Source: Asaia bogorensis
Lineage (GTDB): Bacteria > Pseudomonadota > Alphaproteobacteria > Reyranellales > Reyranellaceae
Reading direction: 5' to 3'
NCBI GenBank assembly: GCA_945889625.1
Contig: CAMDCE010000038.1
Span: 1-49,208, forward strand
Length of the DNA: 49,208 bases
How positions within the stretch are numbered: position 1 is the first letter of the stretch; every line of letters begins with the position of its first letter. Both the position numbers and the translations under genes were made by a program. The notes beneath the pieces were generated by a model. That model was not told where the DNA came from. It did not search any database and saw only the letters and a list, made by a program, of their open reading frames with translations. Below are positions 1 to 7,143 of this stretch, in pieces.

Positions 1-87
1 AAGCTGGATCAAATCCCCTCGGCCCGTGAGGTGGACCACGCCTTCGTCAGTTCAGATCGATGAGAGGCTGAATGCCGCGCACGGCAA

Positions 88-121
88 CAAAAAGCCCTCC
101 ACCGGCATCCCGAGGAGGGCT
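88..121 (-). terminator. Rho-independent terminator, minus strand
   Basis: A perfect 8-bp inverted repeat (AGCCCTCC at 93-100, GGAGGGCT at 114-121) encloses a 13-nt loop. Read on the minus strand, a short T-tract follows it (A-run at 89-93 on the plus strand). No T-tract follows on the plus strand, so it should stop minus-strand transcription. The nearest minus-strand genes are the small secreted proteins at 483-931, about 360 nt upstream of it. Whether it serves them or a lost gene cannot be told. Confidence 0.6.
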
Positions 122-406
122 AACACTCATGCGACCCGTTTGGTTGCCAACCGGCCGCATCCCCTTGCGGGAGACCACCTTGCCCGGAAGGCAGGTTGGC
201 GAGGGAATTTCCCTACTCTTGATGCTGAGGGAACCATCTTCGCATGCCCGATCGATGTCAAGAGCGTCGCGAGTTCGGCAATGCACGGAATATTCTATTC
301 GGCGCGCGAACTCTGACGCTGATCGGGAAGATCACTGGCCGGTGCGAAGGCCATGCGGTCGACAGGCCGCTGAGTTAGGCTGCCGAAAGAACGAACGGGC
401 GAATAA

Positions 407-586
407 ATGAAATCCTTCACCCACCTCCGAGACTTCATCCGTAAGCAAATGCGGATGTCGCATATCTACCAGCCAGTGATGATCAAGGAACTACTTGCGG
501 GCGGCGGCAGGGTGAATAACCGCCATCAGCCATACCGGCATAGTGACCAGTCCACGCGAGAGCCTGCTGCACATCTGCCGTGGTAA
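407..586 (+). pseudogene. N-terminal fragment of an HNH-endonuclease-family gene
   Basis: This is a 59-codon open frame starting at ATG 407. Its first 35 or so residues (MKSFTHLRDFIRK..., then RMSHIYQPVMIKELLAGGG) resemble, from memory, the start of a family of HNH-type nucleases that begin 'LRDFIRxRMRMSHIYQPVM'. After about position 511 the frame loses that resemblance and is only the antisense of the neighbouring minus-strand gene, ending at 586. I read it as the remnant of a gene cut by recombination at about 512. The family assignment rests on recalled similarity, not a search. Confidence 0.5.
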
Positions 587-707
587 TGTCCTCTTGAGGA
601 AATTCGCCCGGCCATTGGTAGGGAAAGATTCTCCCACGCTCTTGGGCGAACGCCGCGAACGAAAACAAAAACAGGCTCACCACGAGCCCCAGTCTTCGTA
701 ATGCCAT
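483..707 (-). pseudogene. Truncated secreted peptidoglycan-binding-like protein
   Basis: The likely start is ATG 707, which overlaps the stop of the upstream Cys-rich gene as TAATG, so the two were probably translated together. The product is about 74 residues with a clear Sec signal peptide (MALRRLGLVVSLFLFSFAAFAQ). It then has a segment (ADVQQALAWTGHYAGMADG) that looks like the first helix and turn of a peptidoglycan-binding or related repeat domain. Such domains normally continue with a 'GPRTRxAI' helix. Here the resemblance stops after 'GMADGGY' (about position 516) and a 10-residue tail reaches the stop. The break coincides with the end of the HNH-family fragment on the other strand. ATG codons at 713 and 719 are alternative starts. 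Confidence 0.5.
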
Positions 708-931
708 TAACATGCGCATCCCGGTGGTTGGTTGCATTTGGCACCGGCCGCGATGCACGTATTTCCGCAGGGCTTACCCTTGGTGCAGTGCTTACAACAG
801 GCGTCTTTTTGCTGGGCCAGCTCAATCGCTTGCGGGCTGACTGAGTGAATGTCTCGACCTGGCCACGGCGTGTAGTCAGCTGCTTGAGCTGGTGCGCCGA
901 GCATCATCAAAAGCATTGCGATCGACCGCAT
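707..931 (-). CDS. Small secreted eight-cysteine protein
   Basis: The product is 74 residues. It has a short signal peptide (MRSIAMLLMMLGAPAQA) and a compact C-terminal domain with eight cysteines, at about residues 45, 46, 49, 55, 59, 66, 72 and 74. The core KDACCKHCTKGKPCGNTCI is a pattern I recall from many small proteobacterial exported proteins of unknown function. The even cysteine count fits disulfide bonds or metal binding in the periplasm. The gene is divergent from the M23-like gene (50 bp between starts) and its stop overlaps the start of the truncated gene at 483-707. No function is known to me. Confidence 0.7.
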   Translation of the reverse strand: MRSIAMLLMMLGAPAQAADYTPWPGRDIHSVSPQAIELAQQKDACCKHCTKGKPCGNTCIAAGAKCNQPPGCAC

Positions 932-981
932 GGTCTTCCCCCGAAAGTCTTACTTTGCAATGATGCTACCATCAACCGGGG

Positions 982-1854
982 ATGAAGCCTCAAGTGAACG
1001 TTCGCATTGTTCTTGCCGTAGTCCTCCTTATCGCTTTCGGCGGCGGGACCAGCAGTCGTGCGCAGGCGCTCTTCGAATGGCCGGTGAACGGGCCCATTTT
1101 GGTGAACTATGGGGGCGGCAGCGACGGCGTGGACATCCAGGCGACCCCCGGTAGTGCGGTGGTTGCGGCCGGCGATGGAACGGTTGTGTATTCGGGGAAT
1201 GAAGTTCGCGGGATGGGAAATCTCCTTTTGATCACCCACGCCGGCGGTTACATCACTGCATACGCCAAAAATCAGCAGCTCTTGGTTAGGAAGGGCGATG
1301 CGGTGCGGCGGGGCCAAAGTGTTGCGTATGCCGGCCCGCAACTGCATTTCGAAGTTAGATATAAGAACGCCACAATTAATCCGCTCACGGTACTCCCTGA
1401 GCGAGCCCCGCCGCCGGCGCGTCCTCCGCTCCAAGCGGCACCAGTCGCGCCAGTGCCCGGCCGTCCGGTCGTTTCCGCACCAGCAATAGAACTAGCTGCT
1501 CCGGACGCAGTCACCATGTCGGTGCAGTCGTTGTTGGCAGCCCTGGGATATGACGTGGGCGCGGCGGATGGTTTCATGGGACCAAAAACCGGCCGGGCGA
1601 TTGTTGATTTCCAGCAGCGCAGCGGCATCCCCGCGGATGGGCGGCCCACAGAGGCGTTGCGGATACGCTTCGCAAAGGTCACAGGAGACATTCCTCAAAA
1701 CGTAAACTTCGCCATACGCTCCTCGACATTGGCGAACTTCCTAGAAGCCAGCCGAATTCCTTACGAAGCCACCGCATCTTTAACAACTATTTCCAGTACG
1801 CAGTTGGCTGAGCAGGCTGAAGCGGCGAGCGTTCAGCTTGAGTGCCGGAATTAG
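982..1854 (+). CDS. NlpD-like degenerate M23 / peptidoglycan-binding / protease-tail fusion
   Basis: The product is 290 residues and secreted (signal peptide about 1-28). Residues 30-138 form an M23/LytM domain most like NlpD: GVDI near 49-52, GMGNLLLITH near 77-86 and LHFEVRYK at 121-128. Two zinc ligands of active M23 peptidases are missing: the HxGxD histidine is Ser47 and the first His of HxH is Gln120. It is therefore probably a non-catalytic amidase activator or wall-binding module. An Ala/Pro linker (about 139-175) leads to a peptidoglycan-binding domain (about 178-232). The last 55 residues (TGDIPQNVNFAIRSS onward) match the tail that normally follows a trypsin-like S1 domain in rhizobial proteases, but no S1 catalytic core is present. 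It probably forms an operon with the repeat protein 36 bp downstream. Confidence 0.8.
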   Translation: MKPQVNVRIVLAVVLLIAFGGGTSSRAQALFEWPVNGPILVNYGGGSDGVDIQATPGSAVVAAGDGTVVYSGNEVRGMGNLLLITHAGGYITAYAKNQQLLVRKGDAVRRGQSVAYAGPQLHFEVRYKNATINPLTVLPERAPPPARPPLQAAPVAPVPGRPVVSAPAIELAAPDAVTMSVQSLLAALGYDVGAADGFMGPKTGRAIVDFQQRSGIPADGRPTEALRIRFAKVTGDIPQNVNFAIRSSTLANFLEASRIPYEATASLTTISSTQLAEQAEAASVQLECRN

Positions 1855-1890
1855 CGTCTTCGATTACCAACCGGACGTGGGGAGGGCAGC

Positions 1891-2265
1891 ATGCGCGGCA
1901 TTCTGATTTCGGGGGTTTGCAGCCTTTTGTTGTCTGTTTCTGTGGGGGCGCTCGCGCAATCCACGTATATCAGCGATGGACGCGGTGGTGGAACCCTGAT
2001 CGGCCCAGACGGATCTACCACGATCATCGGCGACGGCAGAGGCGGTGGGACAGCAATCGGCCCGTACGGTACCTCCACGATGATCGGCGATGGCAGGGGT
2101 GGAGGGACCATCATTAGTCCGTACGGTACCTCCACAATGATTGGCGATGGCAGGGGAGGCGGAACGCTGATTGGTCCGTCTGGAACCTCGACCATCCTTG
2201 GCGATGGGTTGGGCGGTGCGACGATCATTGGCCCCTCTGGAACGACCACGATCTTCGGCAGGTAG
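1891..2265 (+). CDS. Secreted protein of five 19-residue Gly-rich repeats
   Basis: The product is 124 residues with a signal peptide (about 1-23, ending ALAQ) and a strong ribosome site (GGAGGG, 7 nt before ATG 1891). The mature protein is almost only repeat: five units of 19 residues with consensus I-G-D-G-R-G-G-G-T-x-I-G-P-x-G-T-S-T-M/I, followed by FGR and the stop. The regular hydrophobic position and Gly/Asp turns would suit a stacked beta structure, which is inference. I do not recognise the family. It lies 36 bp behind the M23-like gene and is probably co-transcribed with it. Confidence 0.75.
   Translation: MRGILISGVCSLLLSVSVGALAQSTYISDGRGGGTLIGPDGSTTIIGDGRGGGTAIGPYGTSTMIGDGRGGGTIISPYGTSTMIGDGRGGGTLIGPSGTSTILGDGLGGATIIGPSGTTTIFGR
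1969..2253 (+). repeat. Five in-frame 57-bp tandem repeats
   Basis: Five direct repeats of exactly 57 bp encode the 19-residue units of the protein at 1891-2265. The second to fourth copies are nearly identical at DNA level (for example GTACGGTACCTCCAC recurs), while the first and last have drifted. This fits unequal crossing-over or slippage, so copy number may vary between strains. Confidence 0.85.
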
Positions 2266-2465
2266 TCGGGGAGTTCAGATCGTCGGCGGCAGTCGCTCTC
2301 CCGCTATTCTGGGCGGCGAGTGTATGCAGCGCGATGCAAAGAAATGCGGGATTTGTGGCGAAGCAGTCGTGCCGGCCACCTCCCACTGGTTTCAGTGACC
2401 AGCCCTTTACACAACTTCACGGCCCGGTCGCCACTGCGCCCAATTTTGCCGCCAGCATTACGGCC

Positions 2466-2534
2466 ATGAAATCAATTGTCGGCGCGCTCGCCCTGATCGT
2501 TCTCCTCGCTCTACGAGTCAAGCATCAGCGTTAG
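2466..2534 (+). pseudogene. Signal-peptide-like stub at the integrase boundary
   Basis: A 22-codon frame starting at ATG 2466 encodes MKSIVGALALIVLLALRVKHQR. Its first 15 residues look like a signal peptide, but the frame ends within 4 bp of the integrase stop codon. It may be the truncated 5' end of a secreted-protein gene cut when the island was rearranged, or chance. The rest of 2266-2465 shows no feature I can support. Confidence 0.25.
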
Positions 2535-3769
2535 GCCCTGATCGCGACCACGTTGCCGGCCTGCTGCTGATCGCCATGCTGGCAATAGTCGGCCCATTCC
2601 TGCATCAACCGGCGCCGCTTATCGAGAATGTCGCCCCGCTGGTAGGCACGCTCCAAGGCGTCGCCCTGAACATGAGACAGGCAGAGCTCGACGACTTCGC
2701 GGGGATAGTTGGTGCGCTCGGTCGCCCATGTCTTGAAGGCCGCCCGGATGCCGTGGGTCGTGGTGCGGTCGCTCCAGCCCATCCGCTCCAGTAGGTCGAG
2801 CATGGCGCTGGTGCCGAGCGGCCCGCGCCGATTGCGGCCGGGGAACACGTATTCACCCACAGGTTTACCGTCGATCATTAGGCCTTGCAGCAAAGCGAAC
2901 GCCTGGTCGCTGAGTGGCACTAGGTGTTGCCACGCCTTTCCGCCCTTGAGGATCTGCACGCCTCTGGTGCGGGCTGCGAGGTCGACATGGGGCCAGCGGC
3001 AGGCCGTCGCCTCCTTGGTGCGCGCCACTGTCAGGATGGTGAAACGCATGCAGGCGGCCGAAATGACTTCCTGCTTTTCGAGGTCCGCCAGCAGCGCCGG
3101 CATTTCAGTGAAGGACAGGGCCCGGAAATGGCCGGCGGTGCGCGCGCCCTTGCGGGCCGGCAGGGAGTGCTTGAGTAAATCCCAGCGTGCCGGATTGTCG
3201 GTCGTTCTCTGCCCCTCGACCCGGGCGAGGTCGAGAACGGACTCGACGTTGGCGCGGACCATCTGGGCCACCCGCGGCTTGTCGTACCAAACCGGCTCGA
3301 CCACCTTCAGGACGGCAACCATATCGACGTCGCGGACTGATAGGTTACCGATTGCAGGGAAGGCGTGAAGCTCGAGCCCACGGAGCCACTGCTTGGCATA
3401 CTGCTCGCTGTGCCACTTCGCCTTGTGGCGCTCGTGGTAGCGCCTGGCGGCCTTCTCGAAGGTGATCGTCCGGGCATCCTCCAGGGCCTTGGCCTGCCGT
3501 TTGCGCTCACGGTGGGCCTTGGGCTCGCCGTTAGCGGCCAATATCCCGCGGAGCTCAGTCGCTTCGGCTCGCACGTCGACCAGCGGCACATCGGCGGCGC
3601 TGCCGAGTCCCAGCTCGGTCATCTTGGCGCCGCGCCGGTAGATGAATGCCCACGACTTCCGGGGCCCGGGCTTAACGACCAGGTACAGGCCGCCGCCGTC
3701 GCCGTAGCGGCCGGGCTTCTTGGCCTTCTCGACGGTGAGTGGCTTGAGGCGATGCAGAGTGCGGGGCAT
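2531..3769 (-). CDS. P4-type tyrosine integrase (DUF4102 family)
   Basis: The product is a 412-residue site-specific recombinase that would integrate and excise the element lying to its left. The N-terminal 90 or so residues carry the DUF4102 arm-binding fold (YGDGGGLYLVVKPGPRKSW at 22-40). A SAM-like core-binding region covers about 100-210 and the catalytic domain about 215-395. The active-site set is present: Arg250 (in TVARTKEA), His339 and Arg342 (THGIR), His366 (LSHVQGD) and the nucleophile Tyr376 (RAYQRGD). A strong GGAGG lies 5 nt before ATG 3769. The gene looks intact. Its 5' end faces the chromosomal SDR gene, as expected if the attachment site lies at 3780-3940. No tRNA is seen there. 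Confidence 0.92.
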   Translation of the reverse strand: MPRTLHRLKPLTVEKAKKPGRYGDGGGLYLVVKPGPRKSWAFIYRRGAKMTELGLGSAADVPLVDVRAEATELRGILAANGEPKAHRERKRQAKALEDARTITFEKAARRYHERHKAKWHSEQYAKQWLRGLELHAFPAIGNLSVRDVDMVAVLKVVEPVWYDKPRVAQMVRANVESVLDLARVEGQRTTDNPARWDLLKHSLPARKGARTAGHFRALSFTEMPALLADLEKQEVISAACMRFTILTVARTKEATACRWPHVDLAARTRGVQILKGGKAWQHLVPLSDQAFALLQGLMIDGKPVGEYVFPGRNRRGPLGTSAMLDLLERMGWSDRTTTHGIRAAFKTWATERTNYPREVVELCLSHVQGDALERAYQRGDILDKRRRLMQEWADYCQHGDQQQAGNVVAIRA

Positions 3770-3810
3770 GGTTTCCTCCGATGAGAAGGCTTCAGGAACA
3801 TCTAGCGTTT

Positions 3811-3880
3811 GTCCCTAACCGTGTCCCTAACCGCGATGTGCTATTGGGTGACATGCGCTGAGAGACGGTGAGAGACGGTG
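3811..3880. repeat. Two sets of short direct repeats beside the integrase (possible arm sites)
   Basis: GTCCCTAACC occurs at 3811-3820 and again at 3823-3832, a 12-bp period. AGAGACGGTG is duplicated back to back at 3861-3880. Both lie between the integrase start (3769) and the SDR start (3947). Paired short direct repeats in this position are typical of integrase arm-type sites or an attachment region, but no second island copy is visible to define the core. Confidence 0.4.
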
Positions 3881-3946
3881 AGCGCCTAAGCGATTGTGGA
3901 TACACGAAATAGTGACTGACCCTGATAGGGGGAGAGAGGCGCTGAT

Positions 3947-4726
3947 ATGACTAACCCAAAGATGTTCGACCTTTCCGGCAAGGTGGCGGTGGTGACCGGC
4001 GGCAGTCGCGGCATTGGGCGTTCGATCTGCGAGCAGATGGCGGCACACGGCGCCAAGGTCGTGGTCTCCAGCCGCAAGCTGCCGGCCTGCGAGGAGGTCG
4101 TGAAGGGCATCAAGGCCAAGGGCGGCGAGGCGACGGCGGTGTCCGCCAGCATCTCGGAGAAGGCGCAGCTCGAGAATCTCGTCGCAACAGCCCGCAAGGC
4201 CTACGGGCGGGTCGACATCATGGTGTGCAATGCCGCCTCCAATCCTTACTTCGGGCCGCTCACCGGGCTCAAGGAGGAGGTCTTCGCCAAGATCATGCAG
4301 AACAATGTCATGTCCAATCTCTGGCTGATGAACATGGTCGGGCCGGAGATGGCCGAGCGCAAGGACGGCGTCTTCATCGTGGTGTCGTCGATCGGAGCCC
4401 TCGTCGGTTCGGCGCACATCGCGGCCTACAACATGAGCAAGGCGGCCGATCTTTCGCTGGTGAAGTCGCTCGCCATGGAGTGGGGCAAGCACAACATCCG
4501 GGTCAACGCCATCGCGCCCGGCCTGATCCAGACCGATTTCGCCAAGGCACTGTGGGACAATCCACAGATCCGCAGTGCTCAGGAGAACAAGGCGGCGTTG
4601 AAACGCATCGGCCAGCCCGACGACATCGGCGGCGTCGCGGTGTTCCTGGCCTCCAAGGCGGGCGCCTTCGTGTGCGGTCAGTGCATCATCGCCGATGGCG
4701 GTGTGATCGGCGCCGGCGCTGAGTAG
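3947..4726 (+). CDS. Short-chain dehydrogenase/reductase (SDR)
   Basis: The product is a 259-residue classical SDR, predicted to be a cytoplasmic NAD(P)-dependent oxidoreductase. The Rossmann motif TGGSRGIG is at 17-24, NAAS at 96-99 and the catalytic Ser148, Tyr161 and Lys165 (YNMSK) are intact. The C-terminal GQPDDIGGVAVFLAS and ADGG segments are typical of the family. A purine-rich ribosome site (GGAGAGAGG) precedes ATG 3947. It lies 19 bp ahead of the acyl-CoA-dehydrogenase-like gene and is probably co-transcribed. Substrate unknown. Confidence 0.92.
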   Translation: MTNPKMFDLSGKVAVVTGGSRGIGRSICEQMAAHGAKVVVSSRKLPACEEVVKGIKAKGGEATAVSASISEKAQLENLVATARKAYGRVDIMVCNAASNPYFGPLTGLKEEVFAKIMQNNVMSNLWLMNMVGPEMAERKDGVFIVVSSIGALVGSAHIAAYNMSKAADLSLVKSLAMEWGKHNIRVNAIAPGLIQTDFAKALWDNPQIRSAQENKAALKRIGQPDDIGGVAVFLASKAGAFVCGQCIIADGGVIGAGAE

Positions 4727-4745
4727 GCGCGCCGACAGACGCTGA

Positions 4746-5906
4746 ATGTCCGTGTCGCATCCGGTCCTCGATCGACTCGCACCTTTGCTGCCGGACTTCG
4801 CTCGGCGGGCCGAGGAAATCGAGCGTGCACGCCAACTGCCGGTCGATATTTCGCAGGCGCTGATTGCAGCCGGTGTCTTCAAGCTGTGCGTTCCGGCGGC
4901 CCTCGGCGGCTACGAAGTCCATCCGCTCGTTCTGCTGCAAGCCGTCGAAGCCGTATCGCAAGCCGATGCGTCGGTCGGGTGGAACGTGATGAACGGCTCG
5001 ATTTCGAGCACGACGACGGCCTATCTGTCGCCAGAGGCGGCGAAGCTGATCCACGGCCCTGCCGACGCCGTGACCGGCGGCATCTTCGCGCCGCGCGGGC
5101 GGGCCGAGCGTGAAGGCGGTGGCTGGCGCGTGACAGGTACCTGGCAATGGGCTTCGGGCAACAGCCATGTGCAGTGGATGAAGGGCGGCTGCGTGGCGTG
5201 GGAGAACGGCAAGCCGCGGATGATCCGCGACGGCGTGCCGGAAGTGCTGACGATGTACTTTCCGCGCGACAAGATCGTCTTCGCCGACAACTGGCACAGC
5301 TCGGGCCTCTGCGGCACCGGCTCGTGCGACATGAGCGTCGATAATCTGCTGGTACCGGCTTCGCGCGCCATCTCGCTGACGCGGGACAAGCCGCGGATCG
5401 ATTCCCCACTCTACCGCTTTCCGGTGTTCGGCCTGATGGCCACCGGTTGCGGCGCCGTCGCACTCGGGATCGCACGCGGCGCCATCGACGATCTTGCGAG
5501 CCTCGCAGGCGCCAAGATTCCGGCGCTCAGCCGCCGGCCGCTGGCGGATCGAACCGGTACGCAGTCCGACATCGCCAAAGCCGAAGCGGCCGTGCGCAGT
5601 GCCCGGGCATTCCTGGTCGAAGCCGTCGAAGAGGCGTGGGGCGACGCCGAAAAAGGAGCAGAGATCGCGATCGAGCGGCGCATGGCGCTCAGGCTGGCAT
5701 CGACCAACGCGACCGACGCGTCCGTGCGGGCGGTCGACCTTTGTTATACCTTGGCGGGCGGGACGTCGGTCTATCGCAGCAGCCCGCTGCAGCGCCGGTT
5801 CCGCGATGTCCATGTCGTGACGCAGCACATGATGGTGGCGCCGCCGAGCTACGAGATTGCCGGCCGCGTGTTGCTCGGCCTGCCGACCGATCCGTCGATG
5901 ATCTGA
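4746..5906 (+). CDS. Acyl-CoA-dehydrogenase-like flavin monooxygenase (HsaA/HpaH-type fold)
   Basis: The product is 386 residues with the acyl-CoA dehydrogenase fold. It most resembles the group D monooxygenase branch (Acyl-CoA_dh_2 C-terminal domain), whose members hydroxylate aromatic or sterol-derived substrates using reduced flavin. Supporting features are the N-terminal helical domain with LGGYEVHP near 54-61, a mid-domain (WRVTGTWQWASGNSHVQW) and the C-terminal stretch FRDVHVVTQHMMVAPPSYEIAGR. No flavin reductase partner is adjacent. It follows the SDR by 19 bp. A true acyl-CoA dehydrogenase role cannot be excluded. Confidence 0.8.
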   Translation: MSVSHPVLDRLAPLLPDFARRAEEIERARQLPVDISQALIAAGVFKLCVPAALGGYEVHPLVLLQAVEAVSQADASVGWNVMNGSISSTTTAYLSPEAAKLIHGPADAVTGGIFAPRGRAEREGGGWRVTGTWQWASGNSHVQWMKGGCVAWENGKPRMIRDGVPEVLTMYFPRDKIVFADNWHSSGLCGTGSCDMSVDNLLVPASRAISLTRDKPRIDSPLYRFPVFGLMATGCGAVALGIARGAIDDLASLAGAKIPALSRRPLADRTGTQSDIAKAEAAVRSARAFLVEAVEEAWGDAEKGAEIAIERRMALRLASTNATDASVRAVDLCYTLAGGTSVYRSSPLQRRFRDVHVVTQHMMVAPPSYEIAGRVLLGLPTDPSMI

Positions 5907-5909
5907 AGC

Positions 5910-6698
5910 TCAGGCCGTGACGTCGAGTTCGCACCAAACCGGGACGTGGTCGGAGGGCTCGGGCTTGCCGCGCTCGGCCTTGTCGATACCGACGGCGCTC
6001 AGCCGGTCGGCGGCCTGCGGCGACAGCAGCAAATGATCGATCCGAAGGCCGTTGCCTTTCTGCCAGGCGCCAGCCTGGTAGTCCCAATAGGTGTAGCACT
6101 CGCCGTCGACATGGAAGGCGCGGATCGCATCGGTCAGGCCAAGGTTGAGCAGACCACGCAACGCGGCACGCGACTGCGGCTGGCAGAGCGCGTCATCGGC
6201 AAAGGCGGCGGGGCTGTAGACGTCGATGTCGGTCGGAATGACGTTGTAGTCGCCTCCCAGCACGAACATCTCCTCAGACGCGAGCAGGGCCTTGGCGCGC
6301 TGGGTGAGGCGATCCATCCAGGCAATCTTGTAGGCAAACTTCTCGGTGCCGATGGGATTGCCGTTGGGGAGATAGATGCCGCCGACGGTGAGCGGACCCT
6401 TGGGCGTCTGCACGCGGCCTTCGATGTAGCGTGCTGGCTCGTCGGCGACGGGATCGGGCAGGGCGCGTGCCGTGATCTCGACCGGGTGCAGCGACAACAG
6501 CGCCACACCGTTGAAGCCTTTTTGGCCGACCATCTCTACCTTGTAGCCAGCCGCTTCGACCTCGAGCCTGGGGAACTGCGGTTCCTGTGCCTTCAGCTCC
6601 TGCAGCAAGACGACGTCAGGCTTGGCGCGCTGCAGCCACGAGACGAGGTTTTCGGTCCTCTTGCGGACGGAATTGACGTTCCAGGTCGCGACCTTCAT
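5910..6698 (-). CDS. xth: Exodeoxyribonuclease III
   Basis: The product is 262 residues of the exonuclease-endonuclease-phosphatase family, acting on abasic sites and 3' ends in base excision repair. The N-terminus MKVATWNVNSVRKR, metal-binding Glu34 (LLQELKAQEPQFP), the GGDYNVIPTDIDVY loop and the C-terminal SDHVPVW (His251) are all typical of Xth. Length is normal. It starts 10 bp after the erpA stop, so the two are probably one transcript. It is convergent with the flavin enzyme gene, with only 3 bp between the stop codons. Confidence 0.95.
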   Translation of the reverse strand: MKVATWNVNSVRKRTENLVSWLQRAKPDVVLLQELKAQEPQFPRLEVEAAGYKVEMVGQKGFNGVALLSLHPVEITARALPDPVADEPARYIEGRVQTPKGPLTVGGIYLPNGNPIGTEKFAYKIAWMDRLTQRAKALLASEEMFVLGGDYNVIPTDIDVYSPAAFADDALCQPQSRAALRGLLNLGLTDAIRAFHVDGECYTYWDYQAGAWQKGNGLRIDHLLLSPQAADRLSAVGIDKAERGKPEPSDHVPVWCELDVTA

Positions 6699-6708
6699 CG
6701 CGGCCGGG

Positions 6709-7041
6709 TCACACGCTGAAGGAGTTGCCGCAGCCGCAGGACGAGGTGGCGTTCGGGTTCTTCACCTGGAACGACGAGCCGACCATTTCCTCGACATAGT
6801 CGAGCTGGCTGCCCTTGAGCAGTTCCAGCGAGGTGCTGTCGACCAGCACCGCGGCGCCGTCGCGCTCGATCACCAAGTCGTCGTCGCCGCGCGCATCCTC
6901 GAACGAGAAGTTGTACTGGAAGCCCGAACAGCCGCCGCCCAGCACGGCCACCCGCATCATGACGGGCTTGGCTTCCTTGGAGGCCAAAAAGGCGATCCGC
7001 TTGGCAGCGCTCGGGGTCACGGAGAATGTGGTGTCGTTCAT
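6709..7041 (-). CDS. erpA: Iron-sulfur cluster insertion protein ErpA
   Basis: The product is 110 residues of the A-type carrier family, which delivers Fe-S clusters to apoproteins. The three cluster ligands are in their usual places: Cys38 in GGGCSGFQY, and Cys102 and Cys104 in SCGCGNSFSV at the C-terminus. Length and the C-terminal CGCG signature favour ErpA/IscA over larger scaffolds. An isc or suf operon is not in the window, so ErpA versus IscA rests on sequence feel alone. Together with xth it forms a two-gene unit. Confidence 0.9.
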   Translation of the reverse strand: MNDTTFSVTPSAAKRIAFLASKEAKPVMMRVAVLGGGCSGFQYNFSFEDARGDDDLVIERDGAAVLVDSTSLELLKGSQLDYVEEMVGSSFQVKNPNATSSCGCGNSFSV

Positions 7042-7143
7042 GCCTACAAGATGTGGTTGGAAGGCCGATTCGTCAATGCTCGCCGTTGCGGCCTTTAGGA
7101 GCCAGTACCCTCAGGGAACATGCGGTCAAACACCCGCCCGGCG

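Noticed and set aside
1..63. Possible C-terminal end of a gene entering from the left (frame ending TGA at 61-63)
   Set aside because: Only 20 residues are visible (KLDQIPSAREVDHAFVSSDR) with no recognisable motif.
1969..2253. Regular repeats that could be taken for a CRISPR array
   Set aside because: The period is 57 bp with no unique spacers, in frame and protein-coding. The 18-bp repeats at 9.9-10.5 kb are likewise coding.
2324..2398. 24-codon frame with a CxxC motif (KCGICGE)
   Set aside because: It is too short, has no ribosome site and no family resemblance. It is probably chance or a remnant.
3770..3946. tRNA gene as integration target next to the integrase
   Set aside because: No cloverleaf or CCA-end-like sequence could be found in the 177 bp.
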